From positions 1 through 13,100 of the forward strand of contig DASVPL010000118.1 of NCBI GenBank assembly GCA_036382905.1: DNA of 13,100 nt. Reading direction: 5' to 3'. The notes beneath the pieces are model-generated. The model worked only from the letters and a program-made list of their open reading frames with translations, was not told the origin of the DNA and searched no databases. A program made the translations under genes and the position numbers. This document shows positions 1 through 6,949 of this stretch, piece after piece; within the stretch, counting starts at the first letter, position 1; each line of letters starts with the position of its first letter. This DNA comes from AC-37 sp036382905. Lineage in GTDB: Bacteria; Actinomycetota; Thermoleophilia; Solirubrobacterales; Thermoleophilaceae.

Positions 1-36
1 CTGACCGACGCCCCAGGCGCCTTCGCTCGCGTCCAT
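1..36 (-). CDS. Possible start of the next gene after dapF (partial)
   Basis: On the minus strand an ATG at 36 opens a frame that runs off the window edge after 12 codons (MDASEGAWGVGQ). It begins 3 nt after the dapF stop codon (TAG, GGC, ATG), as expected for the next gene of the same transcription unit. The piece is too short to identify, and no strong Shine-Dalgarno is visible in the dapF tail. It may be a real coupled gene or a chance ATG. Confidence 0.35.
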   Translation of the reverse strand, partial: MDASEGAWGVGQ

Positions 37-39
37 GCC

Positions 40-891
40 CTAGACCGTATCCCGCAGCCGGGCGATGAGCTCGGCGGAGAGCTCGCCGCGGTAGACGGGC
101 TCTGCCCAGCCGCTGAGGTCGACGTGGAGGTCCTCCGTGACGTCCACGGTCAGCTCCCCGCCGTCGAGCACGACGGTCACCGGCGAGTCGCCGCCGCGGA
201 CGACGTGGGCGACCGCCGCGCCGCACGCACCGGTTCCGGAGGACAGCGTCTCCCCCACCCCGCGCTCGAAGATCCGGGCGCGGATGCGGTTCGGCGCCAG
301 CTTCGTCCAGAAGGAGACGTTCGTGCGCTGCGGGAACTGCGGCGCGTGCTCGATGGCCGGGCCGATCGCCGGCAGCTCGAGGCGCTCGAGCTCGTCGCGC
401 GCCGCGACGCGGATGGCGCACTGCGGGTTGCCGATCGAGACGTGCTGGAAGCTCAGCTCGCCGCCGAGTGCGGCGAGGGTCCCGGTGCCGTCCTCCCCCC
501 CGCTCGGGAAGTCCTTCGAAGTTAGGCTCGCGCGGCCCATGTCCACCCGGCAGGTGGTCGGGCCGGTGATCTGCGGCCGGATCGGCCCGGCGGCGGTCTG
601 GATCGCGAACTCGTCCCGGTCCACCCAGCCGCGCTGGCGCAGGTAGAGGATCGCCTCGCGCGCGCCGTTGCCGGACAGCTCGGCCTCCGAGCCGTCGGGG
701 TTGAATATGCGCAGGCGCGCGACGAAGCCGTCCTCGTCGGGCTCCGAGAGCAGCAGCACGCCGTCGGAGCCGACGCCGGTGTGCGGAGCGCAGAGCCGGC
801 GGATCCGCCCGGGGGTGAGCTCGAACGGGAGCTCGCTGGCCTCGACGATCAGGTAGTCGTTGCCGAGGGCCTGCCACTTCTCGAAGCGCAT
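40..891 (-). CDS. dapF: Diaminopimelate epimerase-like protein with Ser in place of both catalytic Cys
   Basis: Family role: interconverts LL- and meso-diaminopimelate in the cytoplasm for lysine and peptidoglycan synthesis. The 283-aa length is normal. Recognisable blocks are the N-terminal F-x-K-x-x-x-x-GNDY, GVGSDGVLLL (39-48), FNPDGSEAELSGNGAR (63-78), SIGNPQC (152-158) and ERGVGETLSSGTGACGAA (209-226). The start is the ATG at 891, which gives the canonical N-terminus; the frame stays open upstream but only across the GNAT gene. It lies 11 nt after GNAT in the miaA-GNAT-dapF cluster. Oddity: the two catalytic cysteines of DapF (in CGNG and CGTGA) are both serine here, Ser73 (TCC) and Ser218 (TCC). 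All surrounding substrate-binding motifs are kept, so this is not a decayed gene. Family assignment is very sure; epimerase activity is uncertain. It could be a serine-based epimerase or have changed chemistry. Confidence 0.95.
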   Translation of the reverse strand: MRFEKWQALGNDYLIVEASELPFELTPGRIRRLCAPHTGVGSDGVLLLSEPDEDGFVARLRIFNPDGSEAELSGNGAREAILYLRQRGWVDRDEFAIQTAAGPIRPQITGPTTCRVDMGRASLTSKDFPSGGEDGTGTLAALGGELSFQHVSIGNPQCAIRVAARDELERLELPAIGPAIEHAPQFPQRTNVSFWTKLAPNRIRARIFERGVGETLSSGTGACGAAVAHVVRGGDSPVTVVLDGGELTVDVTEDLHVDLSGWAEPVYRGELSAELIARLRDTV

Positions 892-902
892 GCGGCGGGC
901 GA

Positions 903-1508
903 CTATACGCGGCGTGGGTCGCGCCACATCGGCCAGATGGTCGGTCCCTCGGGCAGCGTCAGCTCCTCGGTCACACGGAAGCCGTGACGGGCGTAGAAGT
1001 CGAGGTTGCTCCTCTTCGAGGACTCGAGGTAGGCGGGCACCTCGTTGCGGTCGCAATCGTCGAGCACCGGCTGCATCAGGGCAGAGCCGATCCCGCGCCC
1101 CTGCGACTCCGGCTCGGTGCCGAGGATCGCCAGGTACCAGTGCGGCTCCTTGGGGTGGGCGGCGTCGACCGCGCTCCACCCGCGCGCGAGCAGCGGCGTG
1201 CGCAGGCGGGTCATCGGCAGCACCCGCATGACGAACATGAGGCCCTCGAGCGGTCCCATCTCCCAGCGCCCCGGCTGCGCCCAGCAGGCGGCACCGGAGT
1301 GGTCGTCGGTCGTGTAGACCTCCTCCTGGGCGAGCAGGCCGGCAATGCGCAGGCGGAAGAAGCGCTCGTTGAGGGCGGCGCGGTTGCCGTCGTCCGGGAA
1401 GAACCAGCGCATCACGGGGTCGTCGTAAAAGGCGCGCGTGAGCGTGCGCACGACCTCGTCCAGGTCGCTCCTCTCCGCTCGCCGGACGCTCGGGGCGGGG
1501 CCGATCAC
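903..1508 (-). CDS. GNAT-family N-acetyltransferase
   Basis: A 201-aa Gcn5-related acyltransferase that probably transfers acetyl from acetyl-CoA to an amine; the substrate is unknown. The acetyl-CoA pyrophosphate loop is seen as Q-G-R-G-I-G (136-141), preceded by the beta-4 strand HWYLAILGTEPES. The family C-terminal block is LESSKRSNLDFYARHGF (161-177). Residues 7-40 resemble the usual N-terminal part (RRAERSDLDEVVRTLTRAF). Start: GTG at 1508, whose GTGA overlaps the miaA TGA stop by 4 nt, so translation is probably coupled to miaA. The frame is open further upstream, but only antisense-like residues lie there. dapF follows after 11 nt. Family very sure, role unknown. Confidence 0.9.
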   Translation of the reverse strand: MIGPAPSVRRAERSDLDEVVRTLTRAFYDDPVMRWFFPDDGNRAALNERFFRLRIAGLLAQEEVYTTDDHSGAACWAQPGRWEMGPLEGLMFVMRVLPMTRLRTPLLARGWSAVDAAHPKEPHWYLAILGTEPESQGRGIGSALMQPVLDDCDRNEVPAYLESSKRSNLDFYARHGFRVTEELTLPEGPTIWPMWRDPRRV

Positions 1509-2404
1509 GCCAGGGTCCCCGCGATCTCGCGCGCGACGTCGGCCGGCTCGCGGCCGGTCAGGTCGAGGACGGTCACGCCCGCGAGCTTGCGCATCCAGGT
1601 GAGCTGGCGCTTCGCGTAGTTGCGCGTGCGGCGCTTCATCCCCTCCACGTCCCCGGCCAGCAGCTCCTCGAACCCGAGCGCCTTGCGCGCCGTATGGGCG
1701 ACGCCCGCCGCGGCGGCACGGCGCACCTCGTCGGCCGCCCCGCGCGCGACCATCGCGTCCACGCGCCGGTCGATCCGGTCGTAGAGGTCGTCGCGATCGC
1801 GCGTGAGGCCGAACAGGCGCGTGGGCCGGCGCGTCTCGCCCGTCCACAGCTCGCTGTCGCCGGTCGGCGGGGGCGCCTCGCCGAGGTCGAGCAGCTCGAG
1901 CGAGCGCACGATCCGCGTGCGGTCGGTCGGCGCGACGGCCGCCGCGGCGCGCGGCGAGCGCTCGCGCAGCTCGGCGTGCAGGGCGGCCGGGCCGCGCTCG
2001 TCCACGGCGCGCTGCCAGCGCGCGCGCAGCTCCGGTGGCGGCGCGGGCGGCAGCGAGAGCTCGGTGAGCGCGGCGCGCAGGTAGAGCCCCGTGCCGCCCA
2101 GCACGATCGGGCGCCGGCCGGACTCGAGCGCGCGGTCGATCTCCGCGTGCGCCAGCGGCATGAACTCCCCGGCCGAGAACGACTCCCGCGGGTCCACGAA
2201 GGCGACCAGTCGGTGGTCGAGCCGCACGCGCTCCGCGGCCGACGCCACGCCGGTGAGGGTCTCCAGCCCGCGATACACCTGGAGCGCGTCGGCCGAGATC
2301 GCGACGGGGTCCTCGCCGCGGGCGCGCAGCAGGTCGGCAAGCTCAACGGCCACGGCGGTCTTGCCGACACCGGTAGGGCCGAAGATCGCCACGACCTCGC
2401 TCAT
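1505..2404 (-). CDS. miaA: tRNA dimethylallyltransferase MiaA
   Basis: Transfers dimethylallyl from DMAPP to N6 of adenine 37 in tRNAs that read UNN codons, giving i6A, the substrate of MiaB. The 299-aa length is typical. Seen: P-loop GPTGVGKT (9-16), ADALQVYRGLETLTG in the place of the substrate-binding Asp-x-x-Gln-x-Tyr block, DHRLVAFVDPRESFSAGEF, VLGGTGLYLRAAL, and the C-terminal RRTRNYAKRQLTWMRK tRNA-binding segment. The ATG at 2404 was chosen because it places the P-loop at the usual distance; an in-frame ATG at 2416 is the alternative. It is first in the cluster with GNAT and dapF. Its start codon shares CATG (2402-2405) with a divergent plus-strand gene, so its promoter must lie inside that gene or transcription must come from further away. 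Confidence 0.97.
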   Translation of the reverse strand: MSEVVAIFGPTGVGKTAVAVELADLLRARGEDPVAISADALQVYRGLETLTGVASAAERVRLDHRLVAFVDPRESFSAGEFMPLAHAEIDRALESGRRPIVLGGTGLYLRAALTELSLPPAPPPELRARWQRAVDERGPAALHAELRERSPRAAAAVAPTDRTRIVRSLELLDLGEAPPPTGDSELWTGETRRPTRLFGLTRDRDDLYDRIDRRVDAMVARGAADEVRRAAAAGVAHTARKALGFEELLAGDVEGMKRRTRNYAKRQLTWMRKLAGVTVLDLTGREPADVAREIAGTLA

Positions 2405-2798
2405 GGGACGAACCATCGCACCACCGTCAGAGGACCGCCCCGCGGAGGCCGCGCCACGCGCCAGCGCCATCCTCGAATCGCGGCCGGTCGTCGCGCTGCT
2501 CGGCCTCGCCGCATTCGCGCAGGCGCTCTGCTTCGCGGTCGTGGCCGGCGTGGTCGGCCTCGCGATCGTGCGCGGGGGCAGCGCCGCCGGCGATCACCTG
2601 GCCATCGGGATCGTCTGGCTCGTGGCGCTCACGCTCGTGGGTACGGTGCTCTGCGCGCTCGCGCAAGCGGCCCTGATCTGGCACGCGAACGAGACCGACG
2701 CGCTCGCCGGGACCAACCGCCGGCGCTGGCTGATCCGCCTCACGATCTGGGGCCCGCTCGCGATGCCGTCCTACTGGCGCCGCTACATGCGCCGCTAG
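2403..2798 (+). CDS. Small two-helix membrane protein, unknown function
   Basis: Not recognised. 131 aa: a short Pro/Ala/Glu-rich cytoplasmic-type N-terminus (1-27), two hydrophobic segments at about 29-56 and 66-92, then a basic C-terminus ending in GPLAMPSYWRRYMRR, a juxtamembrane ending I associate with small inner-membrane proteins. Codons have a strong G/C bias at third positions, and the 390-bp space between the P450 and miaA contains nothing else, so I believe it is real although it faces its neighbours. The start ATG at 2403 overlaps the miaA start (shared CATG), and the stop TAG overlaps the P450 stop (shared CTAG, 2795-2798). No Shine-Dalgarno precedes the ATG, so a leaderless mRNA is possible. 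A start further upstream would lie antisense to miaA. Confidence 0.7.
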   Translation: MGRTIAPPSEDRPAEAAPRASAILESRPVVALLGLAAFAQALCFAVVAGVVGLAIVRGGSAAGDHLAIGIVWLVALTLVGTVLCALAQAALIWHANETDALAGTNRRRWLIRLTIWGPLAMPSYWRRYMRR

Positions 2799-4147
2799 GC
2801 GGCGGGAAGCGCCGGCTCGCGCACGCGGTCGCGCAGGACCACCCGCGTGCCGCGCGAGGGTCGCACCGTGATGTTGCGCCGCGCCGCGACCTCCCGCCCT
2901 CCGCCGTCGGGCACGATGTCGAGCGACTTCAGCATCGCGCTCATGATGATCTTCAGCTCGACCATGGCAAAGCTCGAGCCGACGCAGCGACGGCGCCCGC
3001 CTCCGAAGGGGAACCACGTGTAGGTGCCGGGTGCCTCGTCGAGGAAGCGCTCCGGGCGGAACGCGTACGGGTCGTCGTAGATCTCGGGGTCGTGGTGGAT
3101 CAGGTACGAGTTCGGGATGAGGATCACGCCGGCCGGATAGGACCAGCCGCCAACCTCGATCGGCTTCATGGCGAGCCGCGGCGACGCCGTCGGGAGCACC
3201 GGGCGGTCGCGCAGCGTCTCGTAGATCGTTGCGGTCAGGTAGTCGTCGCCGTCTCCGGCGTCGATCTCCTCGCGCAGCCGCTCGACGACCTCCGGGTGCT
3301 GCGGCAGGCGCTCGAACGCCCAGGCGAGCGCCGACGCCGTCGTCTCGTGGCCGGCGACGAGCAGGGTCATCAGCTCGTCGCGGATCTCCTGGCCCGACAT
3401 CGGCGAGCCGTCCTCGTGGCGCGCCTCGAGCAGGAGCGAGAGGATGTCGTCGCGGTCGGCGGGGTCGCGGCGGCGCTCCTCGATCAGCTCGAAGATCATC
3501 CTGTCGGCCTCGCGCTGGCCGCGCTTGAAGGTCGCGTACGGCCCGACGCGCTCGAGCAGCGGCGACAGGCGGTTGCCCGGCTGCGGCGGCACCAGGCTCA
3601 CGAAGCTGTCGCCGTAGGCGAGGGCCGCGGCGAGCTTGTCGCGCAGGGCGTCGAGGCGGGGCCCGGGGCCGAGTCCGAAGAGGGAGCGCAGGATGATCTC
3701 GAGCGTGAGCTTCTGGAAGCGTGGGTGGAGCTCGACGGGTTCGCCGCGGGGCCAGCTGGCCAGGTCCTGCTCTGCGACCTCCCGCATGACCCCCGCGAGG
3801 CGCTGGATCTTCTCGCCGTGGAGCGCCGGGAGGAGCAGCTTGCGCTGCTCCATGTGCGGATCCTCGTCGAGGACGATCAGCGAGTACGAGCCCAGGACCG
3901 GCTCGAGCACCCGCGCCACGCCGGAGCCGGGATGCAGCACGTCCGGCGGCGCCATGAAGACCTCCTTCACGTCGCTCGGATCACTCAGCACGACGAACGG
4001 CGGCACGGTGGGCAGGCGCAGCGTGAAGCGCTTCCCGTAGCGGGCCCGGCAGCGCTCGAAGTACGGCAGCGGACGGCTCCAGAAGCCGAGGGCCTGGATC
4101 CAGCCGGGGTAGCGGGGGCCGGGCGGGATGCCCGAGTTACGCGACAA
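2795..4147 (-). CDS. Cytochrome P450 monooxygenase
   Basis: 450-aa soluble bacterial P450 that would need separate ferredoxin and reductase; none is in the window. All landmarks are present: I-helix oxygen-binding AGHETT (265-270), K-helix E-x-x-R at Glu310-Arg313, PERF (365-368), and heme loop FPFGGGRRRCVG (379-390) with Cys388 as thiolate ligand. The N-terminal IPPGPRYPG proline-rich hinge is typical, with no membrane anchor. The style resembles the actinobacterial CYP135/CYP138 or cyanobacterial CYP110 group (from memory). The substrate is unknown. It is 44 nt downstream of miaB and precedes the miaA cluster, which raises a possible link to prenylated adenosine, but that is only inference. 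Start is TTG at 4147, supported by a good ribosome binding site. An Asp (ETLRDRP) replaces the usual hydrophobic residue after E-x-x-R. Confidence 0.97.
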   Translation of the reverse strand: MSRNSGIPPGPRYPGWIQALGFWSRPLPYFERCRARYGKRFTLRLPTVPPFVVLSDPSDVKEVFMAPPDVLHPGSGVARVLEPVLGSYSLIVLDEDPHMEQRKLLLPALHGEKIQRLAGVMREVAEQDLASWPRGEPVELHPRFQKLTLEIILRSLFGLGPGPRLDALRDKLAAALAYGDSFVSLVPPQPGNRLSPLLERVGPYATFKRGQREADRMIFELIEERRRDPADRDDILSLLLEARHEDGSPMSGQEIRDELMTLLVAGHETTASALAWAFERLPQHPEVVERLREEIDAGDGDDYLTATIYETLRDRPVLPTASPRLAMKPIEVGGWSYPAGVILIPNSYLIHHDPEIYDDPYAFRPERFLDEAPGTYTWFPFGGGRRRCVGSSFAMVELKIIMSAMLKSLDIVPDGGGREVAARRNITVRPSRGTRVVLRDRVREPALPAA

Positions 4148-4162
4148 GGTCTCTCCTCCCGA
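4148..4162 (-). promoter_or_regulatory. Ribosome binding site fixing the TTG start of the P450
   Basis: On the minus strand GGGAGGAGAGACC immediately precedes TTG at 4147. GGAGG is a near-perfect Shine-Dalgarno with about 7-8 nt spacing, and no ATG or GTG lies nearby in frame, so it decides the unusual start codon. Confidence 0.8.
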
Positions 4163-4191
4163 TCGTCGCCAACCGGAGTTCTACCGGAGGC

Positions 4192-5520
4192 TCAAACGGT
4201 CTGTGTGATGCTGCCCACCCGCTCGCGGCCGGCGAGCGTGGTGCTGGTGGCGGAGTCGATCTCCACGTCGGTGAACGAGCCGGGCTCGGCGGCGCCCGCG
4301 AAGTGCACGGTCTTGTTGTGGCGGGTGCGGCCGCGAAGCCGGTCGGGGTCGGTCCGCGACGGTCCCTCCACCAGCACCTCCATGGTGCGTCCGACGAACC
4401 GCTGCGCGCGCTCGGTCGCGCGGCGCTGGACCACCTCGACCAGGCGCTGCATGCGCTCGCGCTTGACGGGGTACGGCACCTGGTCGTCGAGATCGGCCGC
4501 TGCGGTGCCGCGCCGCGGTGAGAACACGAACGTGAACGCCGAGTCGTAGCCGACCTCCTCCGCCACCGCGAGCGTCTCCTCGAAGTCCGCCTCGGTCTCG
4601 CCCGGGAAGCCGACGATGATGTCGGTGGTGAGCGCGCAGTCCGGCACGTGCTCGCGGATCAGGGCCACGCGGTCCATGTAGCGACCGCGGTCGTAGGTGC
4701 GCCGCATCGCCTTGAGGATGCGGCTCGAGCCCGACTGGAGCGGCAGGTGGATGTGCTCGCAGAGCGCGGGCAGCTCCGCGTGGGCGCGGATCACGTCCTC
4801 GCGCATGTCCTTCGGGTGCGGGCTCGTGTAGCGGATGCGCTCGATGCCGTCGACGGCGTCGACCATCGCCAGCAGCTCGGCGAAGGTGGCCTTCGCGTCC
4901 CTCGGGAGGTCGCGGCCGTAGGAGTTCACGTTCTGGCCGAGCAGCGTCACCTCGCTCACGCCGTCGGCGGCCAGGCGCTCCACCTCCGCGACCAGCTCGG
5001 CCGCCGGGCGGCTGACCTCGCGCCCGCGCGTGGACGGCACGATGCAGTAGGAGCAGACGCAGTTGCAGCCCACCGAGATCTGCACCCAGCCCTGGAAGTC
5101 GCGGGCGCGCTTGGGCGGCAGGTGGCCGGTGAACCCCTCGAACTCGAAGTAGCCCTGCGCGCTGAGGCTGTCGCTCGTCAGGAACTCCGCGAGCTTCGGG
5201 ACCTGGCCGGGGCCGAAGGCGACGTCCACGAACGGAAAGCGCTCGAACACCTCGTCCTTGATCGACTGCGCCCAGCAGCCGCCGACGCCCACGATCCGGT
5301 CCGGGTTCTCGGTCTTCAGGCGCTTGGCCTCGCCGAGATGGCCGATCAGCCGGTTGTCGGCCGACTCGCGGATCGAGCAGGTGTTGAAGAGGATCAGGTC
5401 GGCGCCGTCGCGCTCCGGAACCTCGCTGTAGCCGAGCGACTCGAGCATGCCCTTCATCCGCTCGGAGTCGTGCTCGTTCATCTGGCACCCGAAGGTGGTC
5501 ACGTGGTAGGTCCTGCTCAC
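4192..5520 (-). CDS. miaB: tRNA-2-methylthio-N6-dimethylallyladenosine synthase MiaB
   Basis: Radical SAM methylthiotransferase that converts i6A37 to ms2i6A37 in tRNA, acting after MiaA. 442 aa with the normal three-part layout. The N-terminal UPF0004 domain has cluster ligands Cys12 (TFGCQMNEHDSE), Cys48 (FNTCSIRESADN) and Cys82 (GGCWAQ). The radical SAM core has Cys152, Cys156 and Cys159 in GCNCVCSYCIVPSTRGRE. A C-terminal TRAM domain (about 376-440) contains GRTRHNKTVHF. Start: GTG at 5520 gives the canonical SRTYHVTTFGCQMN N-terminus; it is 5 nt after the VOC gene's stop, with only a weak AGG-type ribosome binding site. The P450 follows after 44 nt. Oddity: an extra cysteine, Cys154, sits inside the CxxxCxxC motif where Asn or Lys is more usual. 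Confidence 0.98.
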   Translation of the reverse strand: MSRTYHVTTFGCQMNEHDSERMKGMLESLGYSEVPERDGADLILFNTCSIRESADNRLIGHLGEAKRLKTENPDRIVGVGGCWAQSIKDEVFERFPFVDVAFGPGQVPKLAEFLTSDSLSAQGYFEFEGFTGHLPPKRARDFQGWVQISVGCNCVCSYCIVPSTRGREVSRPAAELVAEVERLAADGVSEVTLLGQNVNSYGRDLPRDAKATFAELLAMVDAVDGIERIRYTSPHPKDMREDVIRAHAELPALCEHIHLPLQSGSSRILKAMRRTYDRGRYMDRVALIREHVPDCALTTDIIVGFPGETEADFEETLAVAEEVGYDSAFTFVFSPRRGTAAADLDDQVPYPVKRERMQRLVEVVQRRATERAQRFVGRTMEVLVEGPSRTDPDRLRGRTRHNKTVHFAGAAEPGSFTDVEIDSATSTTLAGRERVGSITQTV

Positions 5521-5525
5521 GGCGT

Positions 5526-5945
5526 TCAGCCTAGCCGCGTGGAGCCGTCGGGCTCGATGCTCCAGCGCGGGTTGTGCGCGACCTCCCACGGGTGCCCGTC
5601 GGGGTCGACGAACATGCCCGAGTAGCCGCCCCAGAAGGTCTCGCCGGGCTCGCGCCGGATCTCTCCGCCGGCGGCCCGCGCCTCCTCGATCACGCTGTCG
5701 ACCTCCTCTGGGGAGCGCGTGTTGTAGGCGAGCGTGATTCCGCCCCAGCCGCCCGAGTCGGTCACGCCGCTGTCCTCGGCGAGCTGGTCGCGACCCCAGA
5801 GCGCCACGACCATGCCGACCGCCTGGAAGAAGACCACGTCGTCGTCCGGCCCCGCGTTCGTGTGCCAGCCGAGCGCCTCGTAGAACGCGCGGGCCCGCGG
5901 GAGGTCGCGCGTGCCGAGCGTGATCAGGCTGAGGCGCTGGTCCAC
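5526..5945 (-). CDS. VOC (glyoxalase/bleomycin-resistance) superfamily protein
   Basis: 139-aa single-chain vicinal-oxygen-chelate protein. The two beta-alpha-beta-beta-beta modules are seen as ITLGTRDLPRARAFYEALGW (8-27) and ITLAYNTRSPEEVDSVIEEARAAGG (70-94), ending in the diagnostic YSGMFVDPDGHPWEVAHNP block (about 108-126), where the Glu is a usual metal ligand. Such proteins are metal-dependent lyases, dioxygenases or binding proteins; the substrate cannot be read here. Start is GTG at 5945. An ATG 8 nt upstream is out of frame, and the ribosome binding site is poor. It lies 5 nt upstream of miaB and 28 nt after the secreted-protein gene. Family sure, role unknown. Confidence 0.9.
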   Translation of the reverse strand: MDQRLSLITLGTRDLPRARAFYEALGWHTNAGPDDDVVFFQAVGMVVALWGRDQLAEDSGVTDSGGWGGITLAYNTRSPEEVDSVIEEARAAGGEIRREPGETFWGGYSGMFVDPDGHPWEVAHNPRWSIEPDGSTRLG

Positions 5946-5946
5946 G

Positions 5947-5962
5947 CCCGCATTATCGCGGG
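5947..5962. repeat. Short inverted repeat between secreted-protein gene and VOC gene
   Basis: CCCGC, 6-nt loop ATTATC, then GCGGG. It lies in the 28-nt gap after the secreted-protein stop. A weak 5-bp hairpin with no T-run, so at most a minor processing or attenuation site. Confidence 0.3.
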
Positions 5963-5973
5963 TCGGCCGGCCG

Positions 5974-6852
5974 CTACGACCCCCAGTTGTACAGACCCAC
6001 CTCGGCCTCGTTTCCGGTTCCGTACTTGTAGCTCACGAGGAACCAGCCCCAGAGGTTCTCTCCGTCCGGGTTGGTCAGGTGCACGTAGGCCCAGCGCGTA
6101 TAGCCGTTGATCGTGTTGGTCTGGTACGAGTACGAGTTGAGCACCTGCTGCGACACGTCGCAGGCGTACACATGCGTGTTCGGCCCGATGTTGGCCATGA
6201 TGGCTCCACCGCCGGGGAGGACGGCCTCGCTCGCCCCGGTGTCCCTGCGCGGCATGTTCCAGAGGATGTAGTTGTACGAGTCGCCGTGGTCGTCCTTGCC
6301 GGGGTCGCCGTAGTTGGCCCATGACGACCCGGATCCGACTCCCTCGCTCAGGCTCTTGTAGAACATGTCACCCGGCATCGACACCGGCTTCGAGGTGAGG
6401 TGGAGGTTGCAACCGGGTGCCGAGCGCCCGTTGCCCATGCGCGCGGAGTACGGCAGGAGGTCGGGCGGCGGATTGAGCTCGCTGCCGGCCACGTGGGCGT
6501 GGGCCTGGCTGTAGTCGCCGCCGCCGCGGTTCATGTACGTGAGTCGCCCGCCGATCGTGAGACGCTGGAGGGTGGAGATGCGGAGCCGGTTCGGTCCGCA
6601 CTCCGGCGCGCGAGTCGTCCCGATCTGGAACGGCAGCAGCCGGCCGCCGAAGCCGTAGATCGGGATGTTCGCCGCGGCAGGGGCGCGGGTGGTGTAGACG
6701 CAGGTGCTCACCGGGACCTGATAGCGGGGATCGTCGGGCCGCTTGGCGAACTCGTTGTTGTAGTCCCAGCCGTTGTCGGTGGCGCCCGCGGGCGCGGCCA
6801 GGGCTGCCATCGCCACGACCGTAAGCAGTCCGATCGAGCGCTTCCTGCCCAT
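5974..6852 (-). CDS. Secreted protein of unknown function with four cysteines
   Basis: 292 aa, not recognised. It has a clear Sec-type signal peptide: basic MGRKR, hydrophobic core about 7-20, likely cleavage after Ala-Gly-Ala at about residue 24. The mature part has exactly four cysteines (51, 85, 148, 231), suggesting two disulfides, and is rich in Gly, Asn, Tyr and Trp. The C-terminal stretch YTRWAYVHLTNPDGENLWGW (251-270) followed by FLVSYKY alternates like an SH3-type beta-barrel, but this is only an impression. There is no lipobox and no C-terminal anchor, so it is probably released or loosely wall-bound. Start: ATG at 6852 with an upstream GGGGTGG ribosome binding site. A candidate promoter lies just upstream, so it may be the first gene of a unit running into VOC, miaB and P450. 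Confidence 0.85.
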   Translation of the reverse strand: MGRKRSIGLLTVVAMAALAAPAGATDNGWDYNNEFAKRPDDPRYQVPVSTCVYTTRAPAAANIPIYGFGGRLLPFQIGTTRAPECGPNRLRISTLQRLTIGGRLTYMNRGGGDYSQAHAHVAGSELNPPPDLLPYSARMGNGRSAPGCNLHLTSKPVSMPGDMFYKSLSEGVGSGSSWANYGDPGKDDHGDSYNYILWNMPRRDTGASEAVLPGGGAIMANIGPNTHVYACDVSQQVLNSYSYQTNTINGYTRWAYVHLTNPDGENLWGWFLVSYKYGTGNEAEVGLYNWGS

Positions 6853-6949
6853 GTGCCACCCCTATCCGTGCCGAGTCCGAGTCGATTCCGACCCTAACCG
6901 GTTTGGTGCACCCGGCGCAAGCGCTCAGCGCTCCCTTAACGATGAGGGC
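6853..6949. other. Intergenic region upstream of the secreted-protein gene
   Basis: 97 bp between the MerB-like stop and the secreted-protein start. It holds a candidate promoter, a ribosome binding site, and a doubled AGCGCT (AGCGCT-C-AGCGCT, about 6920-6932) just upstream of the -35. The repeat could be an operator half-site pair or a weak stem. No clear terminator for the upstream gene was seen. Confidence 0.5.
6891..6920 (-). promoter_or_regulatory. Candidate sigma-70-type promoter for the secreted-protein gene
   Basis: Minus strand TTGCGC (6920-6915), 18-nt spacer, TAGGGT (6896-6891). The -10 lies about 38 nt upstream of the ATG at 6852. TAGGGT and TTGCGC fit loose actinobacterial consensus. 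Judged by eye only. Confidence 0.4.

Noticed and set aside
1694..4549. A very long plus-strand open frame (over 900 codons)
   Set aside because: It lies antisense to miaA, the P450 and miaB, spans several real genes, and its composition (Arg/Ala/Gly/His-rich without domains) is that of a high-GC shadow frame.
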